DNA of 64,000 nt from JABMMZ01 sp044368575 (GTDB taxonomy: Bacteria > Bacteroidota > Bacteroidia > NS11-12g > UBA955): contig JBIPPH010000001.1 in the NCBI GenBank assembly GCA_044368575.1, positions 68,342-132,341 of the forward strand. The letters are read 5' to 3'. Of this stretch, positions 1-9,245 are shown piece by piece; position 1 is the stretch's first letter, and every line of letters starts with the position of its first letter. The position numbers and the translations under genes are program-made. Under the pieces are notes generated by a model. It ran no database searches and was not told where the DNA came from. It was given only the letters and a program-made list of their open reading frames with translations.

Positions 1-31
1 TTACAAATACGTATTTACACTTCTGTTCCAT
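1..31 (-). CDS. pyrG: CTP synthase, first ~10 codons only (cut by window start)
   Basis: An ATG at 31 reads leftward as MEQKCKYVFV and then leaves the window. The short pattern x-K-Y-V/I-F-V immediately after the start is the conserved N-terminus of CTP synthase, which makes CTP from UTP and glutamine and in this phylum usually continues T-G-G-V with the P-loop. A perfect -7 promoter box points at it from 128-135. Ten codons cannot prove the assignment; it is a recognition call, supported by the promoter and by the absence of any other frame here. Confidence 0.55.
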   Translation of the reverse strand, partial: MEQKCKYVFV

Positions 32-127
32 ATTGAATTATGGTTAAATGAAGGCCTGTAAAATCAATGATTCCAGCGTATCTGGATGAAAATTAAAACT
101 GTACAGTTGGAGCAGATAACCGGATGA

Positions 128-135
128 CAAAGGTA
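128..135 (-). promoter_or_regulatory. -7 promoter element for the leftward gene (probable pyrG)
   Basis: The minus strand reads TACCTTTG, a perfect match to the Bacteroidota -7 consensus TAnnTTTG. It lies just downstream of the kdsB stop codon and about 96 nt before the ATG at 31, so this transcript would have a leader of roughly 90 nt, unlike many other genes in the window. Confidence 0.55.
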
Positions 136-142
136 GGGCTTT

Positions 143-901
143 TTAGCCGGCAAATTCAGGATGTATTTTCAAGAAATTGTCAACAGTTTTTAAATCCTCA
201 GGAGAATCCACAGCTGGACTAGAAAAATCGGTTGTACTCACATGTATTTTATAGCCATTTTCAAGCCAGCGCAATTGTTCTAAAGATTCTAATTGTTCTA
301 AAGGGCTTAATGGTAAATGCATTAATTGAGGAATGATGTTGCTGTTGAAACCATACATTCCAATATGTCTGTAGTATTGGTGTTTTAGATGCCATTCAGC
401 TTGCTCAGTGCCTCTGATATAGGGTATGCTTTGTCTTGAAAACAGCAGGGCCATACCAGATAAATTACTGATGACTTTAACCACGTTGGGATTGAATAAT
501 TCTTCAGAACTTTGAATGGGTAACTGCAGGGTAGCAATGTCAGCATCGGTATGGTTTATGGCTTTGTACAAGAGTTCAATTTGTTGAGGTTGAATAAAAG
601 GTTCATCACCTTGGAGATTGATAACACAAGAATATGCTTGAGGTAAACTGCTAAACACTTCGAAACATCTATCTGAACCGCTTTGGTGTTCAGGGCTGGT
701 CATTATACAATGACCAAATTGCGAAACATGGTCGAATATGCGTTGGTCATCAGTGGCCACATAAACGTCTTTCTCAAATGGCGCTTTGAGGGCTTGTTCA
801 TAGGTGCGTTGAATCATTGATTTACCGGCAATGTTAACTAATGGTTTGCCTTCAAATCTTGTAGAGGCAAATCGAGCAGGGATAACAATTAATGCTTTCA
901 T
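143..901 (-). CDS. kdsB: 3-deoxy-manno-octulosonate cytidylyltransferase (CMP-KDO synthetase)
   Basis: Activates the lipopolysaccharide sugar KDO with CTP to give CMP-KDO, in the cytoplasm. At 252 aa it has the usual family length. The N-terminal nucleotide-binding signature IPARFASTRFEGKPL is at residues 7-21, GSDR at 75-78 and the metal/nucleotide motif NLQGDEPFI at 95-103. It starts 5 nt after the DUF5686 gene stops, so the two are probably co-transcribed; a CTP synthase would follow, which would fit as supplier of the CTP substrate, though that link is inference. No anomaly in the sequence. Confidence 0.95.
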   Translation of the reverse strand: MKALIVIPARFASTRFEGKPLVNIAGKSMIQRTYEQALKAPFEKDVYVATDDQRIFDHVSQFGHCIMTSPEHQSGSDRCFEVFSSLPQAYSCVINLQGDEPFIQPQQIELLYKAINHTDADIATLQLPIQSSEELFNPNVVKVISNLSGMALLFSRQSIPYIRGTEQAEWHLKHQYYRHIGMYGFNSNIIPQLMHLPLSPLEQLESLEQLRWLENGYKIHVSTTDFSSPAVDSPEDLKTVDNFLKIHPEFAG

Positions 902-906
902 AATTT

Positions 907-3411
907 TTAAAATGATACACTTAAACCTAGTTTGATGCCAAATTTTCTGACCGTACTGCCATCTAACTGAGTTAATCTATGGACAAAGGCTATTTGCATT
1001 ACTTTAAATACATTTTCAAGTCCGTAGGCCATTTCTATATAGGGCTCTTTGTTGATTTTATTTTCCAGTTGACTAATAGGTCTGTTGTAGTCATCTGTTT
1101 TTGGTATCAATGCTTTGTTGGCATCACTGATTGTGCCCATTACTGCTCTGGCTTCGAAAAATTCTCTCCATTTTAATTTTTTCATGATTGGCACTCTGTT
1201 TAAAATGGCACCATTAAAGTGGTGTTCCATTTTTAAGAATACACTTTGGTCAGTAATGAATTCAAAGAAGTTCATTAAGTTGTAAGCACTTGTGCTGTAT
1301 ACAAAAGATTGATTCCCTCTGTGAACCTCTAAAAGCGGATAGGGTAAGGTTTCGAAAATTTTTGTTGCACTTAATGTAAAATCTGTTCTTCCCCAATACC
1401 CAAAACTAAGCCCTTTTTCAATAGAGGCTGTTACTCTGTTGTAATCAAATCGACTGCCAAAAACGCCTTTAAAACCATGGGTATAATTGAGGGATAATGC
1501 AAAGCCCCCTGGTTTAGACTGTTTCACCCTTTCGTTATCGTTTTGAAGGTAATATTCCTTGGGCGCCCATCTTAATCCAAGAGTCATAGTTGAATTGGTG
1601 AAATCACTTGATATGGATTGTGTGTCGTTTAGCTGGTCGAAATAGGCAAAATTGAATTGTCTAACAGGTTGAAATTGGTATTCTTTGTGCATCATTACCA
1701 ATTTAAAGTTCCAACCTTTTTTAAATTCACTATTGAACCACACCTTGCTTTCTTTCGTTCTATTGAGTTGGCTGGCGGCAAAAACAGATACGGCTGTAAA
1801 TAAATTACTAGAACCATAATAGTCATCAGTAACCCCAATTTGCTCCACATCTTTTTTGTAAGAGGCCCCCACCATAGTCCAATGCTTACGGTTTAAAACC
1901 CTTTCGGTTTGCAATTTGAATTTGAATTGAGAATCAGAGAAGCCGTAAGCAGTATACGCACTTAAAATGTAATTTTTGCTAAAATGAAAATTGGTTTTCA
2001 TGCCCAATCTCAAACGATGTCCTTCAAGTACATTGTATCCATACATCATGGCATATGGCCCCCAATCAATTTTTCCTATTGTTTTGTAGCCATTGAAAGC
2101 GATGTTGATGAATTCGACATAGTTCTTAATCACTTTGACATTGGTTAAAGTGTCTATTTTAGATAAAACTCTTTTTTCATCAGCGCTGAGGGCTTCATGT
2201 CTAGCAGTATCCCAATACTCATTAGAATGCGTAGTAGCCCCATCTGTCATAATAATAGGGTAGTCATAAAAAGTGTTTGGGTGATCAATGTTAACGGCAA
2301 TTTTTTCATAAGAATTGCTAAACATAGCAATCATACCTGCAGATTTTTTTGACATTTCTGCAATGTCTATTAATATCCTAGATTTCACTGGTACATATGC
2401 ACCCGCTGCCGTAGGCGCAAGTTCCTGAGTGATTTTTAGTTTTTCAATAAAGTTAAGATTGGCTTTGTTGGTAATGCTCAGAGATAAAGACCTTAAAGCA
2501 AACGTTGAATCCTCTATCCAAACATAACCCGTAAAGACTAGGTCAAGTGGGTTTTTTGGCGTCACTTCAATTTGATAGATTTTTTTTCGACTGCCTTCAG
2601 GGTAATGAGAACCTACTAATTTGTAGTTGTAATAAGTGAATGATGATTTACTGATTGGAGATATAAAACTCTTTTCCAAAATCGGTAAAATATTGTCGTT
2701 GAAATTATATTGCTGAAAGGTGGATCCTAATAGCTGTGATAGAAATGTGCCATCTTCAACACCAACCCCTTTAACCCTTGAAGCTAAAATGACTTCTTTA
2801 TTTTGTTTTGGATTTTTTTTGAAATAAAATTGGCTTAAATTTTCAGATAAAAATATCGGTAATACTAATTTATCGCGGTCTTCACTTAAATAGGAAATGG
2901 TATCAAAAATGCCTTCAACTTGTTTTAATAATTTCTTGTTTTTGAGTTCTTCAGAAACATTGTTAACTGCTATTTGGACCTTGGTGAAACTCTCACATTC
3001 AAAGGCGTCTAATTTTTCGAAATTATAATTTTGTTTGTTGTTTTGAGCCTTTTCTATCACCATAATGGCTCTGTTGATTTTATTGGTGGTTTTGACACCT
3101 GCCAAGGTGGTTTCTTTAACCACCATTTGCACCTTTAGGGTTTGTGTGCTACCTATTTGCACTTTAAAGTACTGAGTGGCATAGCCAACATAAGAAACCG
3201 ACAAACTATCAGCACTCATTTGTGTTTTGATTTGAAAATAGCCTTCAAAATTACTAAAGGCTCTATTCTCTGTGCCAATAAAATGGACCATAGCACCAGA
3301 CATCGGCTCCCCAGTTTTTTGATCCATAACGCGCCCTTTCACTATGGTCCAGTCTTGTGCAGACACAGATGTGAAAAGCGAAATCAATAACATTAAATAC
3401 AAATAGCGCAT
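907..3411 (-). CDS. DUF5686 / carboxypeptidase-like regulatory domain outer-membrane protein
   Basis: Secreted protein of about 834 aa. A signal peptide ends near SVSA (about residue 18), followed by a carboxypeptidase regulatory-like beta-sandwich (about 22-110, with GRVMDQKTGEPMSGA) and a long C-terminal part rich in alternating aromatic/polar strands, like a beta-barrel. This is the layout of the DUF5686 family found throughout Bacteroidota; its function is not established. I chose the ATG at 3411 rather than the in-frame GTG at 3417, because that GTG contains the last base of a perfect -7 box (3417-3424). Leader of a two-gene unit with kdsB. Confidence 0.85.
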   Translation of the reverse strand: MRYLYLMLLISLFTSVSAQDWTIVKGRVMDQKTGEPMSGAMVHFIGTENRAFSNFEGYFQIKTQMSADSLSVSYVGYATQYFKVQIGSTQTLKVQMVVKETTLAGVKTTNKINRAIMVIEKAQNNKQNYNFEKLDAFECESFTKVQIAVNNVSEELKNKKLLKQVEGIFDTISYLSEDRDKLVLPIFLSENLSQFYFKKNPKQNKEVILASRVKGVGVEDGTFLSQLLGSTFQQYNFNDNILPILEKSFISPISKSSFTYYNYKLVGSHYPEGSRKKIYQIEVTPKNPLDLVFTGYVWIEDSTFALRSLSLSITNKANLNFIEKLKITQELAPTAAGAYVPVKSRILIDIAEMSKKSAGMIAMFSNSYEKIAVNIDHPNTFYDYPIIMTDGATTHSNEYWDTARHEALSADEKRVLSKIDTLTNVKVIKNYVEFINIAFNGYKTIGKIDWGPYAMMYGYNVLEGHRLRLGMKTNFHFSKNYILSAYTAYGFSDSQFKFKLQTERVLNRKHWTMVGASYKKDVEQIGVTDDYYGSSNLFTAVSVFAASQLNRTKESKVWFNSEFKKGWNFKLVMMHKEYQFQPVRQFNFAYFDQLNDTQSISSDFTNSTMTLGLRWAPKEYYLQNDNERVKQSKPGGFALSLNYTHGFKGVFGSRFDYNRVTASIEKGLSFGYWGRTDFTLSATKIFETLPYPLLEVHRGNQSFVYSTSAYNLMNFFEFITDQSVFLKMEHHFNGAILNRVPIMKKLKWREFFEARAVMGTISDANKALIPKTDDYNRPISQLENKINKEPYIEMAYGLENVFKVMQIAFVHRLTQLDGSTVRKFGIKLGLSVSF

Positions 3412-3416
3412 CCTCA

Positions 3417-3424
3417 CAAAAATA
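3417..3424 (-). promoter_or_regulatory. -7 promoter element, 5 nt before the DUF5686 start
   Basis: The minus strand reads TATTTTTG, a perfect TAnnTTTG. The ATG at 3411 follows after five bases (TGAGG), predicting an mRNA that begins at or next to the start codon. Confidence 0.6.
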
Positions 3425-3580
3425 TTTCATTTTTAAACGTCTTCCCTAATTGCTTCATGATATTTTATCCCATTTTGTGAATAAGTCTATGCTTTTGCTT
3501 GTAAAAAAGAGTGCCTTGTTTTGTTTCATGATTGTTGAAAAATAATTCAACAAAAAAAACAGGGCACTAGGTTTATACTC

Positions 3581-3588
3581 TATCTTTG
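3581..3588 (+). promoter_or_regulatory. -7 promoter element for the cobalamin uptake operon
   Basis: TATCTTTG matches TAnnTTTG exactly and lies about 40 nt upstream of the riboswitch aptamer, so the transcript would contain the whole aptamer. No clear TTG element is seen at the expected -33 distance. Confidence 0.6.
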
Positions 3589-3625
3589 CATCGAGTATTG
3601 GTTTTTGATTGACTGGCAAAGTCAA

Positions 3626-3781
3626 TTAAAATTAAAAGGGAATTGGGTGTAAATCCCAAACATTTCCCGATGCTGTAAACACTCGCCTTGTGCGATTTTT
3701 GGACTTATGCCACTGTCTGTAAAGATGGGAAGGTTCCAAAAGTTTGAGTGTAAGTCAGAAGACCTGCCATACCCATTTTAA
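3626..3781 (+). promoter_or_regulatory. Cobalamin riboswitch upstream of the B12 uptake operon
   Basis: The conserved B12 box reads AAGTCAGAAGACCTGCC at 3752-3768. Further 5' are the other core segments: AAAAGGGAA, then GGGTGTAAATCCC, then TTTCCCGATGCTGTAA. A closing P1 stem can form between TTAAAAT (3626-3632) and ATTTTAA (3775-3781). A separate hairpin (ATTGACT/AGTCAAT, 3608-3626) precedes it. Downstream, AGACTTT/AAAGGTCT (about 3786-3808) and TACAAA/TTTGTA (3816-3830) could form the expression platform; no U-tract follows them, so I see no obvious intrinsic terminator and regulation of translation is more likely. Known role of the family: shut off downstream uptake genes when adenosyl- or other cobalamin is plentiful. 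Confidence 0.93.
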
Positions 3782-3872
3782 ATCAAGACTTTCGGTGAAA
3801 AGGTCTGAGGTGTCATACAAATTGTTTGTACATTTCATTGTTTTCCCTTTAGTCTGTTGATAAACAAACAGA

Positions 3873-5750
3873 ATGAAGAAGACCATTTGTCTCATAGCTA
3901 TTAGCCTGTTTGCCATGCTATTACATGGTAAGGGGATAGATACTTCTGTTTGGCGTAACTTCGAGTTAATTGCTAGTAAAGACCATATTAATCCGGGTTC
4001 CATTCGCATCAATCTACCACAACAGCAAGATGGCAGCATAGCGGATGTGCTCTCAAAGAACAGTGCATTGTTTATTAAAACCTATGCGCCTGGTAGTTTA
4101 GCTACAACATCTATGCGGGGCATGGGGGCTCAACATACGGCGGTTTTATGGAATGGTATCAATTTGCAAAGTTCAATGAATGGTGTCATAGACTTAAATA
4201 TTCTACCCATGTTTTTTATAGATAAGGCGGCCATTGAAACAGGGGTTAATGCCTCATTGTGTGGCAATGGAGCCCTAGCTGGAGCCATTGTTACCAATAC
4301 AGATTTTCAATCACCCAAAAAATTAATTGGCGAAATGGCATATGGTAGTTTTGGTCAGAAACAATTGGCTTTGGGTTTTACCACAAAAATTAAACAACTG
4401 GTTTTACATACTAGATTGTTTAATAAATCTGCCAACAATGATTTTGAATACTACAATGCCTTTAAAATAGGTCAACCTTTAGAACGTATACAAAACAATC
4501 AGTTTCAACAGGCTGGGGTCATGCAAAGTATTCGCTTGAAATTATCTGATTCTAAGAAAATACAAGCTTCTTGGTGGTACCTGAATACACAGAGAGGTTT
4601 GCCAGCCGTAATGGGTGCTGCCTCGCACAATGAACATCAAAACGATTACAATGCCATAGCTTGTGTACAATACGATTACACCTTGCCGAATAAACAAGTC
4701 TTCAATAGCAAATTGGCCTTTAATTCAGAAATGATCAATTACTTCAATGATTTGTTGTCGCCAGCCTTAAACACCGCACGGTCTTTGATTTCTGAATCTC
4801 AATACACGATTAAATTCAAACGCCATTTAGAATGGTATAATAGCTTCAATGCGACTTATCAAAAAGCATGGACAGACGGTTACAGACAAGGTGTTGATCG
4901 TTTGGGTTTATCGTGGCACAGTCGATTGACTTGGTTGGCGAACAAGACCTTTAAATTACACATGGGCAATAGGCAAATGATGGTTCAGGATTTAATGGCG
5001 CCTTCTACACCAGATGTAAGCACTGAATGGGCTTTTCATCCCAATTGGAAACACAAATTAAATGCAGCTTATAGCTTTAGATTGCCTTCCTTTAATGATT
5101 TGTATTGGATGGGAGGGGGCAACCCGGATTTAAAATCCGAGAAAGGTAAAAAAGTAGAAAGCAGTATTGAATTTAAACAATCAGGATTTAAACTAGGGCT
5201 TACAGGTTTCTTTCATCATGTGAATGATTGGATCATGTGGGTGCCAGCAACTGGTGCTTCACTTTGGAAAGCAATTAATGCTAAGACTGTGGAAAGTAAA
5301 GGCTGTGAATTGTCTTCTGAACTTAAATGGAATATCAGTAAACAATTGCTTGTTAAATGGTTTTCCAAGTACCAATATGTTAACAGTGTCAACAAAGCGG
5401 TGTATGGCACTGATCAAAGCATTATAGGAAAGCAGTTGTTTTATACACCTCAGCATACAGGGATAAGCCAAATACAGTGTCTATTCAATAAATACCGAAT
5501 TGCAACTGCTTGTCAATATGTAGGTCAAAGATTTACTACAGCAGATAATGCTATAACAGGTCAATTACCGGCCTACTTAATTTGGCAACTAGCTTTGTCA
5601 AGAGAAATGGATTTTGGGCAGTGGCATTCAAGCCTTGAACTCACCATTAATAATTTAAGCAATGTCAATTATATGGTCTTTGAAAATAGACCAATGCCAC
5701 TCCGCAATATATACTTAACTTATAAATTCAATATCAATTATGAACATTAG
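3873..5750 (+). CDS. btuB: TonB-dependent outer-membrane receptor for cobalamin (BtuB-like)
   Basis: 625 aa with an N-terminal signal peptide (KK at 2-3, hydrophobic to about residue 18). A plug domain follows: ADVLSKNSALFIKTYAPG and then TTSMRGMGAQHTAVLWNG near residues 57-95, the typical R-G plug motif. The rest has barrel-like strands, ending in LTYKFNINYEH. The length is that of compact BtuB-type receptors, without the extra N-terminal carboxypeptidase-like domain of SusC proteins. The cobalamin riboswitch directly upstream makes B12 (or a cobamide precursor) the likely ligand. It overlaps the next gene by 11 bp, implying translational coupling. Uptake would need TonB-ExbBD from elsewhere in the genome. 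Confidence 0.9.
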   Translation: MKKTICLIAISLFAMLLHGKGIDTSVWRNFELIASKDHINPGSIRINLPQQQDGSIADVLSKNSALFIKTYAPGSLATTSMRGMGAQHTAVLWNGINLQSSMNGVIDLNILPMFFIDKAAIETGVNASLCGNGALAGAIVTNTDFQSPKKLIGEMAYGSFGQKQLALGFTTKIKQLVLHTRLFNKSANNDFEYYNAFKIGQPLERIQNNQFQQAGVMQSIRLKLSDSKKIQASWWYLNTQRGLPAVMGAASHNEHQNDYNAIACVQYDYTLPNKQVFNSKLAFNSEMINYFNDLLSPALNTARSLISESQYTIKFKRHLEWYNSFNATYQKAWTDGYRQGVDRLGLSWHSRLTWLANKTFKLHMGNRQMMVQDLMAPSTPDVSTEWAFHPNWKHKLNAAYSFRLPSFNDLYWMGGGNPDLKSEKGKKVESSIEFKQSGFKLGLTGFFHHVNDWIMWVPATGASLWKAINAKTVESKGCELSSELKWNISKQLLVKWFSKYQYVNSVNKAVYGTDQSIIGKQLFYTPQHTGISQIQCLFNKYRIATACQYVGQRFTTADNAITGQLPAYLIWQLALSREMDFGQWHSSLELTINNLSNVNYMVFENRPMPLRNIYLTYKFNINYEH

Positions 5751-6765
5751 ATCATTTTACTTTTGTTTTCTGCTATCAATAGCCTTGTTCGCTTGTAAGC
5801 CAGATGCCCAACAAACCATTATAACAGACGATTTTAAAGGTATTTTTGTTGTCAATGAAGGTGGTTTTGGTAAATCCAATGGCAGCATTGGTTTATACAA
5901 ACCAGGAAGTCAACAGTATTTTGATGCTTATAAAACTGCCAATGGCATTGGTCTTGGAGATGTGGTACAATCTATGACTTTAATTGATGGTAAATATTAT
6001 ATAGCGGTCAATAATTCTAATAAAATTGAAGTGGTCAACCAGTCAGATTTTAAATCCGTTGCTAGCATTGCAACAACCTCTCCAAGATATGTTTTAAAAA
6101 CAGCCACCAATAAAGCCTTTGTTAGTAATCTATACAGCAATACCGTTAAGGTTGTAAATACTAGCAATTATGCTATTGAGTCAAGTGTTGATGTTCACCA
6201 CAATACAGATCAACTAATGCTGTTTAATAGCAAAGTGCTTGCCAGTACCTTTGATCAAAAAATCATGGTGATAGATCCTAGCAGCAACAGTTTAATAGAC
6301 TCTATTAGCTCAGCTTCAGGACTCAGTAAAATGGTAGCAGCTAATCAAGGTGTATACTTACTCTGCACAGGATTGTTAGATTGGAACACAGGCGCCACAA
6401 TAGAAAAGGGAGCCATTCAATTTGTGAATGATACTTTTGGTGTTGAACAATCTTGGCCGTTAATGTCTGCTAGTTATGGCGGCTCAATGGTGTATGCTAA
6501 TAGTTTGAACGCACTGTTGTTCAGCTTAGGAGATAATAAAATCATTAAAATGGCATTTGACGGTACTATGACAGATTGGTTGGTGTTACCTACAGGTCAA
6601 TCTGTTTATGGTCTTAATTGGGATGCGCAAAACGCCCAATTATACATCAGTGATGCAGGCGATTTTAATGCCAATGGTAAGGTATATGTATATGATGCCA
6701 CTGCCAATAAAGTTAAGGAAATTAGTGCAGGCATAGCCCCTAATGGTGTTGTATTAAATCCTTAA
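5740..6765 (+). CDS. BtuG-like beta-propeller surface lipoprotein (YncE/DUF5074 type)
   Basis: 341 aa lipoprotein: the lipobox LFAC gives lipid-bearing Cys19. The mature part is built of repeated short blades such as YYIAVNNSNKIEVVNQSDF and KAFVSNLYSNTVKVVN, the YncE/DUF5074 beta-propeller pattern. In gut Bacteroides the equivalent protein BtuG is a propeller lipoprotein on the cell surface that binds cobalamin very tightly and caps BtuB. Here the gene lies between the BtuB-like and BtuF-like genes behind a B12 riboswitch (11-bp overlap upstream, 1-bp TAATG overlap downstream). The BtuG role is therefore inferred from fold and position; binding residues cannot be checked by eye. Confidence 0.8.
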   Translation: MNIRSFYFCFLLSIALFACKPDAQQTIITDDFKGIFVVNEGGFGKSNGSIGLYKPGSQQYFDAYKTANGIGLGDVVQSMTLIDGKYYIAVNNSNKIEVVNQSDFKSVASIATTSPRYVLKTATNKAFVSNLYSNTVKVVNTSNYAIESSVDVHHNTDQLMLFNSKVLASTFDQKIMVIDPSSNSLIDSISSASGLSKMVAANQGVYLLCTGLLDWNTGATIEKGAIQFVNDTFGVEQSWPLMSASYGGSMVYANSLNALLFSLGDNKIIKMAFDGTMTDWLVLPTGQSVYGLNWDAQNAQLYISDAGDFNANGKVYVYDATANKVKEISAGIAPNGVVLNP

Positions 6766-7835
6766 TGTGGCGTTTCCTTTTTTTTGCTCTCTTGCTCACG
6801 TCTTGCCTTGAGCGCCCCAATACAGTTAGAGTTGTATCCCAGCAGTTTTTACCTGTAAACTACAGCCAATCTTTTACTTTAGCCAGTAATGATTCTGAGT
6901 TTCAGGTCAACTATCTGTTAGCAAATGATACCCAATATGGACCTGTTTTTAAAAAGGCCCGTCTACCAAAACGAATAGTCGTTTTGTCTTCTGTTTTTGC
7001 CGGTTTTATTGAGGCCCTTAACGCTAGCCATTGTATTATTGGGGTTGATAGAATAGCTTATTACAGTCATCCAGACTTAATTAATGCTTTTAAGAAACAA
7101 CAAATCGTTGAGTTGGGCGAAGAGTCACAATTGAATGAGCAGCTCTTATATGATCTTAAACCGGATTTAATAGTGTCCAGTTCTGCATTGTTAAAGCAGA
7201 CCGCTTTAATGGAACGTTGTAAGCAAGCTAATATTCCCATACTAGTCTGCGATAATTACTTGGAGCAAGAGCCTTTAGCAAGGGCAGAATGGATTAAAGT
7301 ATTTGGTTGTGTATTGGGTAAAACTCAAGCTGCCAATAATTTGTTCGACACTGTTGCTTTTAATTACAACGCACTCAAACAGCAGAATCAATTGCTGAAC
7401 ATTAAACCCAAGGTTTTAACTGATGCACTTTACAGCGATGCTTGGAATGTGCCAGGTGGCAAGAGTTATACAGCTCAATTAATTCAAGATGCAGGAGGTG
7501 AATATATTTTTAAAGCTTTCAATCAAAGATTTTCTTATGCTTTTAATTTAGAGAAAGTCATCACTTTAGCTTCTGATGCTGATATTTGGATCAATATGAA
7601 TCGCTATGCTAGTAAGCAAGCACTTTTGGCGGCAGATTCAAGATATCAAGTTTTTAAAGCCTTTCAATTGGGACAAATGTTTAATAACCATAAAAGGGAA
7701 TTGCGCTCAGGGGCTAATGATTTTTGGGAAACAGGACCCGTGAGGCCAGATTGGGTTTTAAACGATTTGACTTGGATAATGGCGCACCCAAATATTTCTA
7801 CTGATAAATTGTTTTTTTATCAAAAGCTAGAGTAA
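6765..7835 (+). CDS. Cobalamin ABC transporter substrate-binding lipoprotein (BtuF-like)
   Basis: 356 aa with a lipobox LTSC (lipid Cys14). Two Rossmann-like lobes of the class III periplasmic binding fold are recognisable: PKRIVVLSSVFAGFIEAL and a YDLKPDLIVSS stretch in the N lobe, then PKVLTDALYSDAWNVPGGKS in the C lobe. This is the BtuF/FhuD family. It starts at the TAATG overlap with the propeller gene. It is anchored rather than freely periplasmic, as is common in this phylum. No BtuC permease or BtuD ATPase gene follows, so the inner-membrane step must be encoded elsewhere. Riboswitch context supports a corrinoid ligand over a siderophore. Confidence 0.85.
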   Translation: MWRFLFFALLLTSCLERPNTVRVVSQQFLPVNYSQSFTLASNDSEFQVNYLLANDTQYGPVFKKARLPKRIVVLSSVFAGFIEALNASHCIIGVDRIAYYSHPDLINAFKKQQIVELGEESQLNEQLLYDLKPDLIVSSSALLKQTALMERCKQANIPILVCDNYLEQEPLARAEWIKVFGCVLGKTQAANNLFDTVAFNYNALKQQNQLLNIKPKVLTDALYSDAWNVPGGKSYTAQLIQDAGGEYIFKAFNQRFSYAFNLEKVITLASDADIWINMNRYASKQALLAADSRYQVFKAFQLGQMFNNHKRELRSGANDFWETGPVRPDWVLNDLTWIMAHPNISTDKLFFYQKLE

Positions 7836-7840
7836 ATTTG
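7833..7840 (+). promoter_or_regulatory. -7 promoter element overlapping the btuF-like stop codon
   Basis: TAAATTTG, a perfect TAnnTTTG, begins with the TAA stop of the BtuF-like gene. The GTG start of the MBOAT gene follows 10 nt later. The acyltransferase cluster thus probably has its own transcription start independent of the riboswitch. Confidence 0.5.
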
Positions 7841-7850
7841 ACGGTTTAAG

Positions 7851-9245
7851 GTGCTGTTCAACTCCTGGATATTTTTCTTGTTTTTGCCATTGGTAATGGC
7901 ATTGAATTTTGCTTTACCACATAGGTATAGGTGGATACTCTTGTTGTTGGCCTCTTATGTGTTTTATGGTTGGTGGCGAGCGGAGTTTTTGGTCATGATT
8001 GCCTTTTCAACTGCATTGGACTACACCTGTGCCTTGAAAATTGAAGATGCCCAATCAGATATTGTTAGGCGGCGATGGATGTTGCTGAGCGTGATTACCA
8101 ACCTCAGTATTTTATTCCTGTTCAAATATTTTTATTTCTTCGTCGGCACTGCGCCATTTATGCAAGGGCTAATGAATGAGCATCAGTCTATAAAAACGGC
8201 GGTTGAGTTTTTAGGTCAGTCATTGCCGGTGGGTATATCTTTTTATACGTTTCAAACCATGAGCTACACGCTCGATGTGTATTACAGACGAGCTAGGGCT
8301 GAACGCAAGCTTGGTCAGTTAGCTTTATTTGTGTCGTTTTTTCCGCAACTAGTGGCAGGTCCTATTGAGCGCTATTCGCATTTGAATGAGCAATTAAAAC
8401 AACGGCAGTTTTTAAATTATGCCAATATTCAGCAAGGATTAAGATTGATGCTCTATGGTTTTTTTGTAAAAATGGTGATCGCAGACAATCTATCTTACAC
8501 AGTAACTTCAGTGTTTTCAGAACCAGGTAAATGGGTATACTATTGGAACATTATTGGGGTTTTGAGTTTTGGTTTCCAAATTTATGCTGATTTTTTTGGT
8601 TACTCTCTAATTGCACAAGGGGCTGCAAAATGTTTTGGCATTGATTTAATGGATAATTTTAAAAGACCTTATCTGTCTAAAAACATCAGTGAATTTTGGC
8701 AGCGATGGCACATATCACTTAGTACTTGGTTCAGAGATTATGTATACATTCCATTAGGCGGCAACCGCGTGAGTAATCGCAAATGGGTGTTTAATGTTTT
8801 AATGGTGTTTCTGTTGAGTGGTCTTTGGCATGGGGCCAATTACACCTTTATTGTTTGGGGTGGATTGCATGGTTTGTATTATTTAATAGAAAGGTATTTT
8901 CCTTTAACCATTCGCTTCAGCTTAATCAAAGGCTTGATGACTTTTTTAGCGGTCGCATTTGCTTGGATATTTTTCAGAGCTGCTTCCATGCAAGAGGCTT
9001 ATGCAGTGATACAAGGTTGTATAAACAGTCTTCACGGCACAAAAGCATTAGATACGCAACCGTTTATTTTTTTACTCTTATTCTTGTTTGGTGTATTTGA
9101 ATGGCAAAAAGGCGATCTCAGATTTGATGGCTATTGCGCTCAATTGCCGGCATTCAAACGTTGGACCTTATATTGTTTTATGTTGTTTTGTATTTTGGTG
9201 GTTTGTGGATCAGAATACAATGCCTTTATTTATTTTAAATTCTAA
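7851..9245 (+). CDS. MBOAT family membrane O-acyltransferase (AlgI-like)
   Basis: 464 aa polytopic membrane protein starting at GTG; the translated N-terminus LFNSWIFFLFLPLV is the usual start of this family. Conserved AlgI/DltB-type motifs are visible: YTFQTMSYTLDVYY, ISEFWQRWHISLSTWFRDY and LLSGLWHGANYTFIVWGGLH, with the catalytic His at residue 327. The family moves acyl groups (usually acetyl) across the membrane onto extracellular polysaccharide or other cell-envelope sugars. The 1-bp TAATG overlap with the next gene, a periplasmic SGNH-like protein, matches the common two-part layout of a membrane channel plus a secreted transferase. The acceptor polymer is unknown. Confidence 0.93.
   Translation: MLFNSWIFFLFLPLVMALNFALPHRYRWILLLLASYVFYGWWRAEFLVMIAFSTALDYTCALKIEDAQSDIVRRRWMLLSVITNLSILFLFKYFYFFVGTAPFMQGLMNEHQSIKTAVEFLGQSLPVGISFYTFQTMSYTLDVYYRRARAERKLGQLALFVSFFPQLVAGPIERYSHLNEQLKQRQFLNYANIQQGLRLMLYGFFVKMVIADNLSYTVTSVFSEPGKWVYYWNIIGVLSFGFQIYADFFGYSLIAQGAAKCFGIDLMDNFKRPYLSKNISEFWQRWHISLSTWFRDYVYIPLGGNRVSNRKWVFNVLMVFLLSGLWHGANYTFIVWGGLHGLYYLIERYFPLTIRFSLIKGLMTFLAVAFAWIFFRAASMQEAYAVIQGCINSLHGTKALDTQPFIFLLLFLFGVFEWQKGDLRFDGYCAQLPAFKRWTLYCFMLFCILVVCGSEYNAFIYFKF

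Noticed and set aside
3755..4039. 94-codon minus-strand frame opposite the btuB start and riboswitch
   Set aside because: Overlaps the B12 box and the receptor signal peptide; no promoter or family match.
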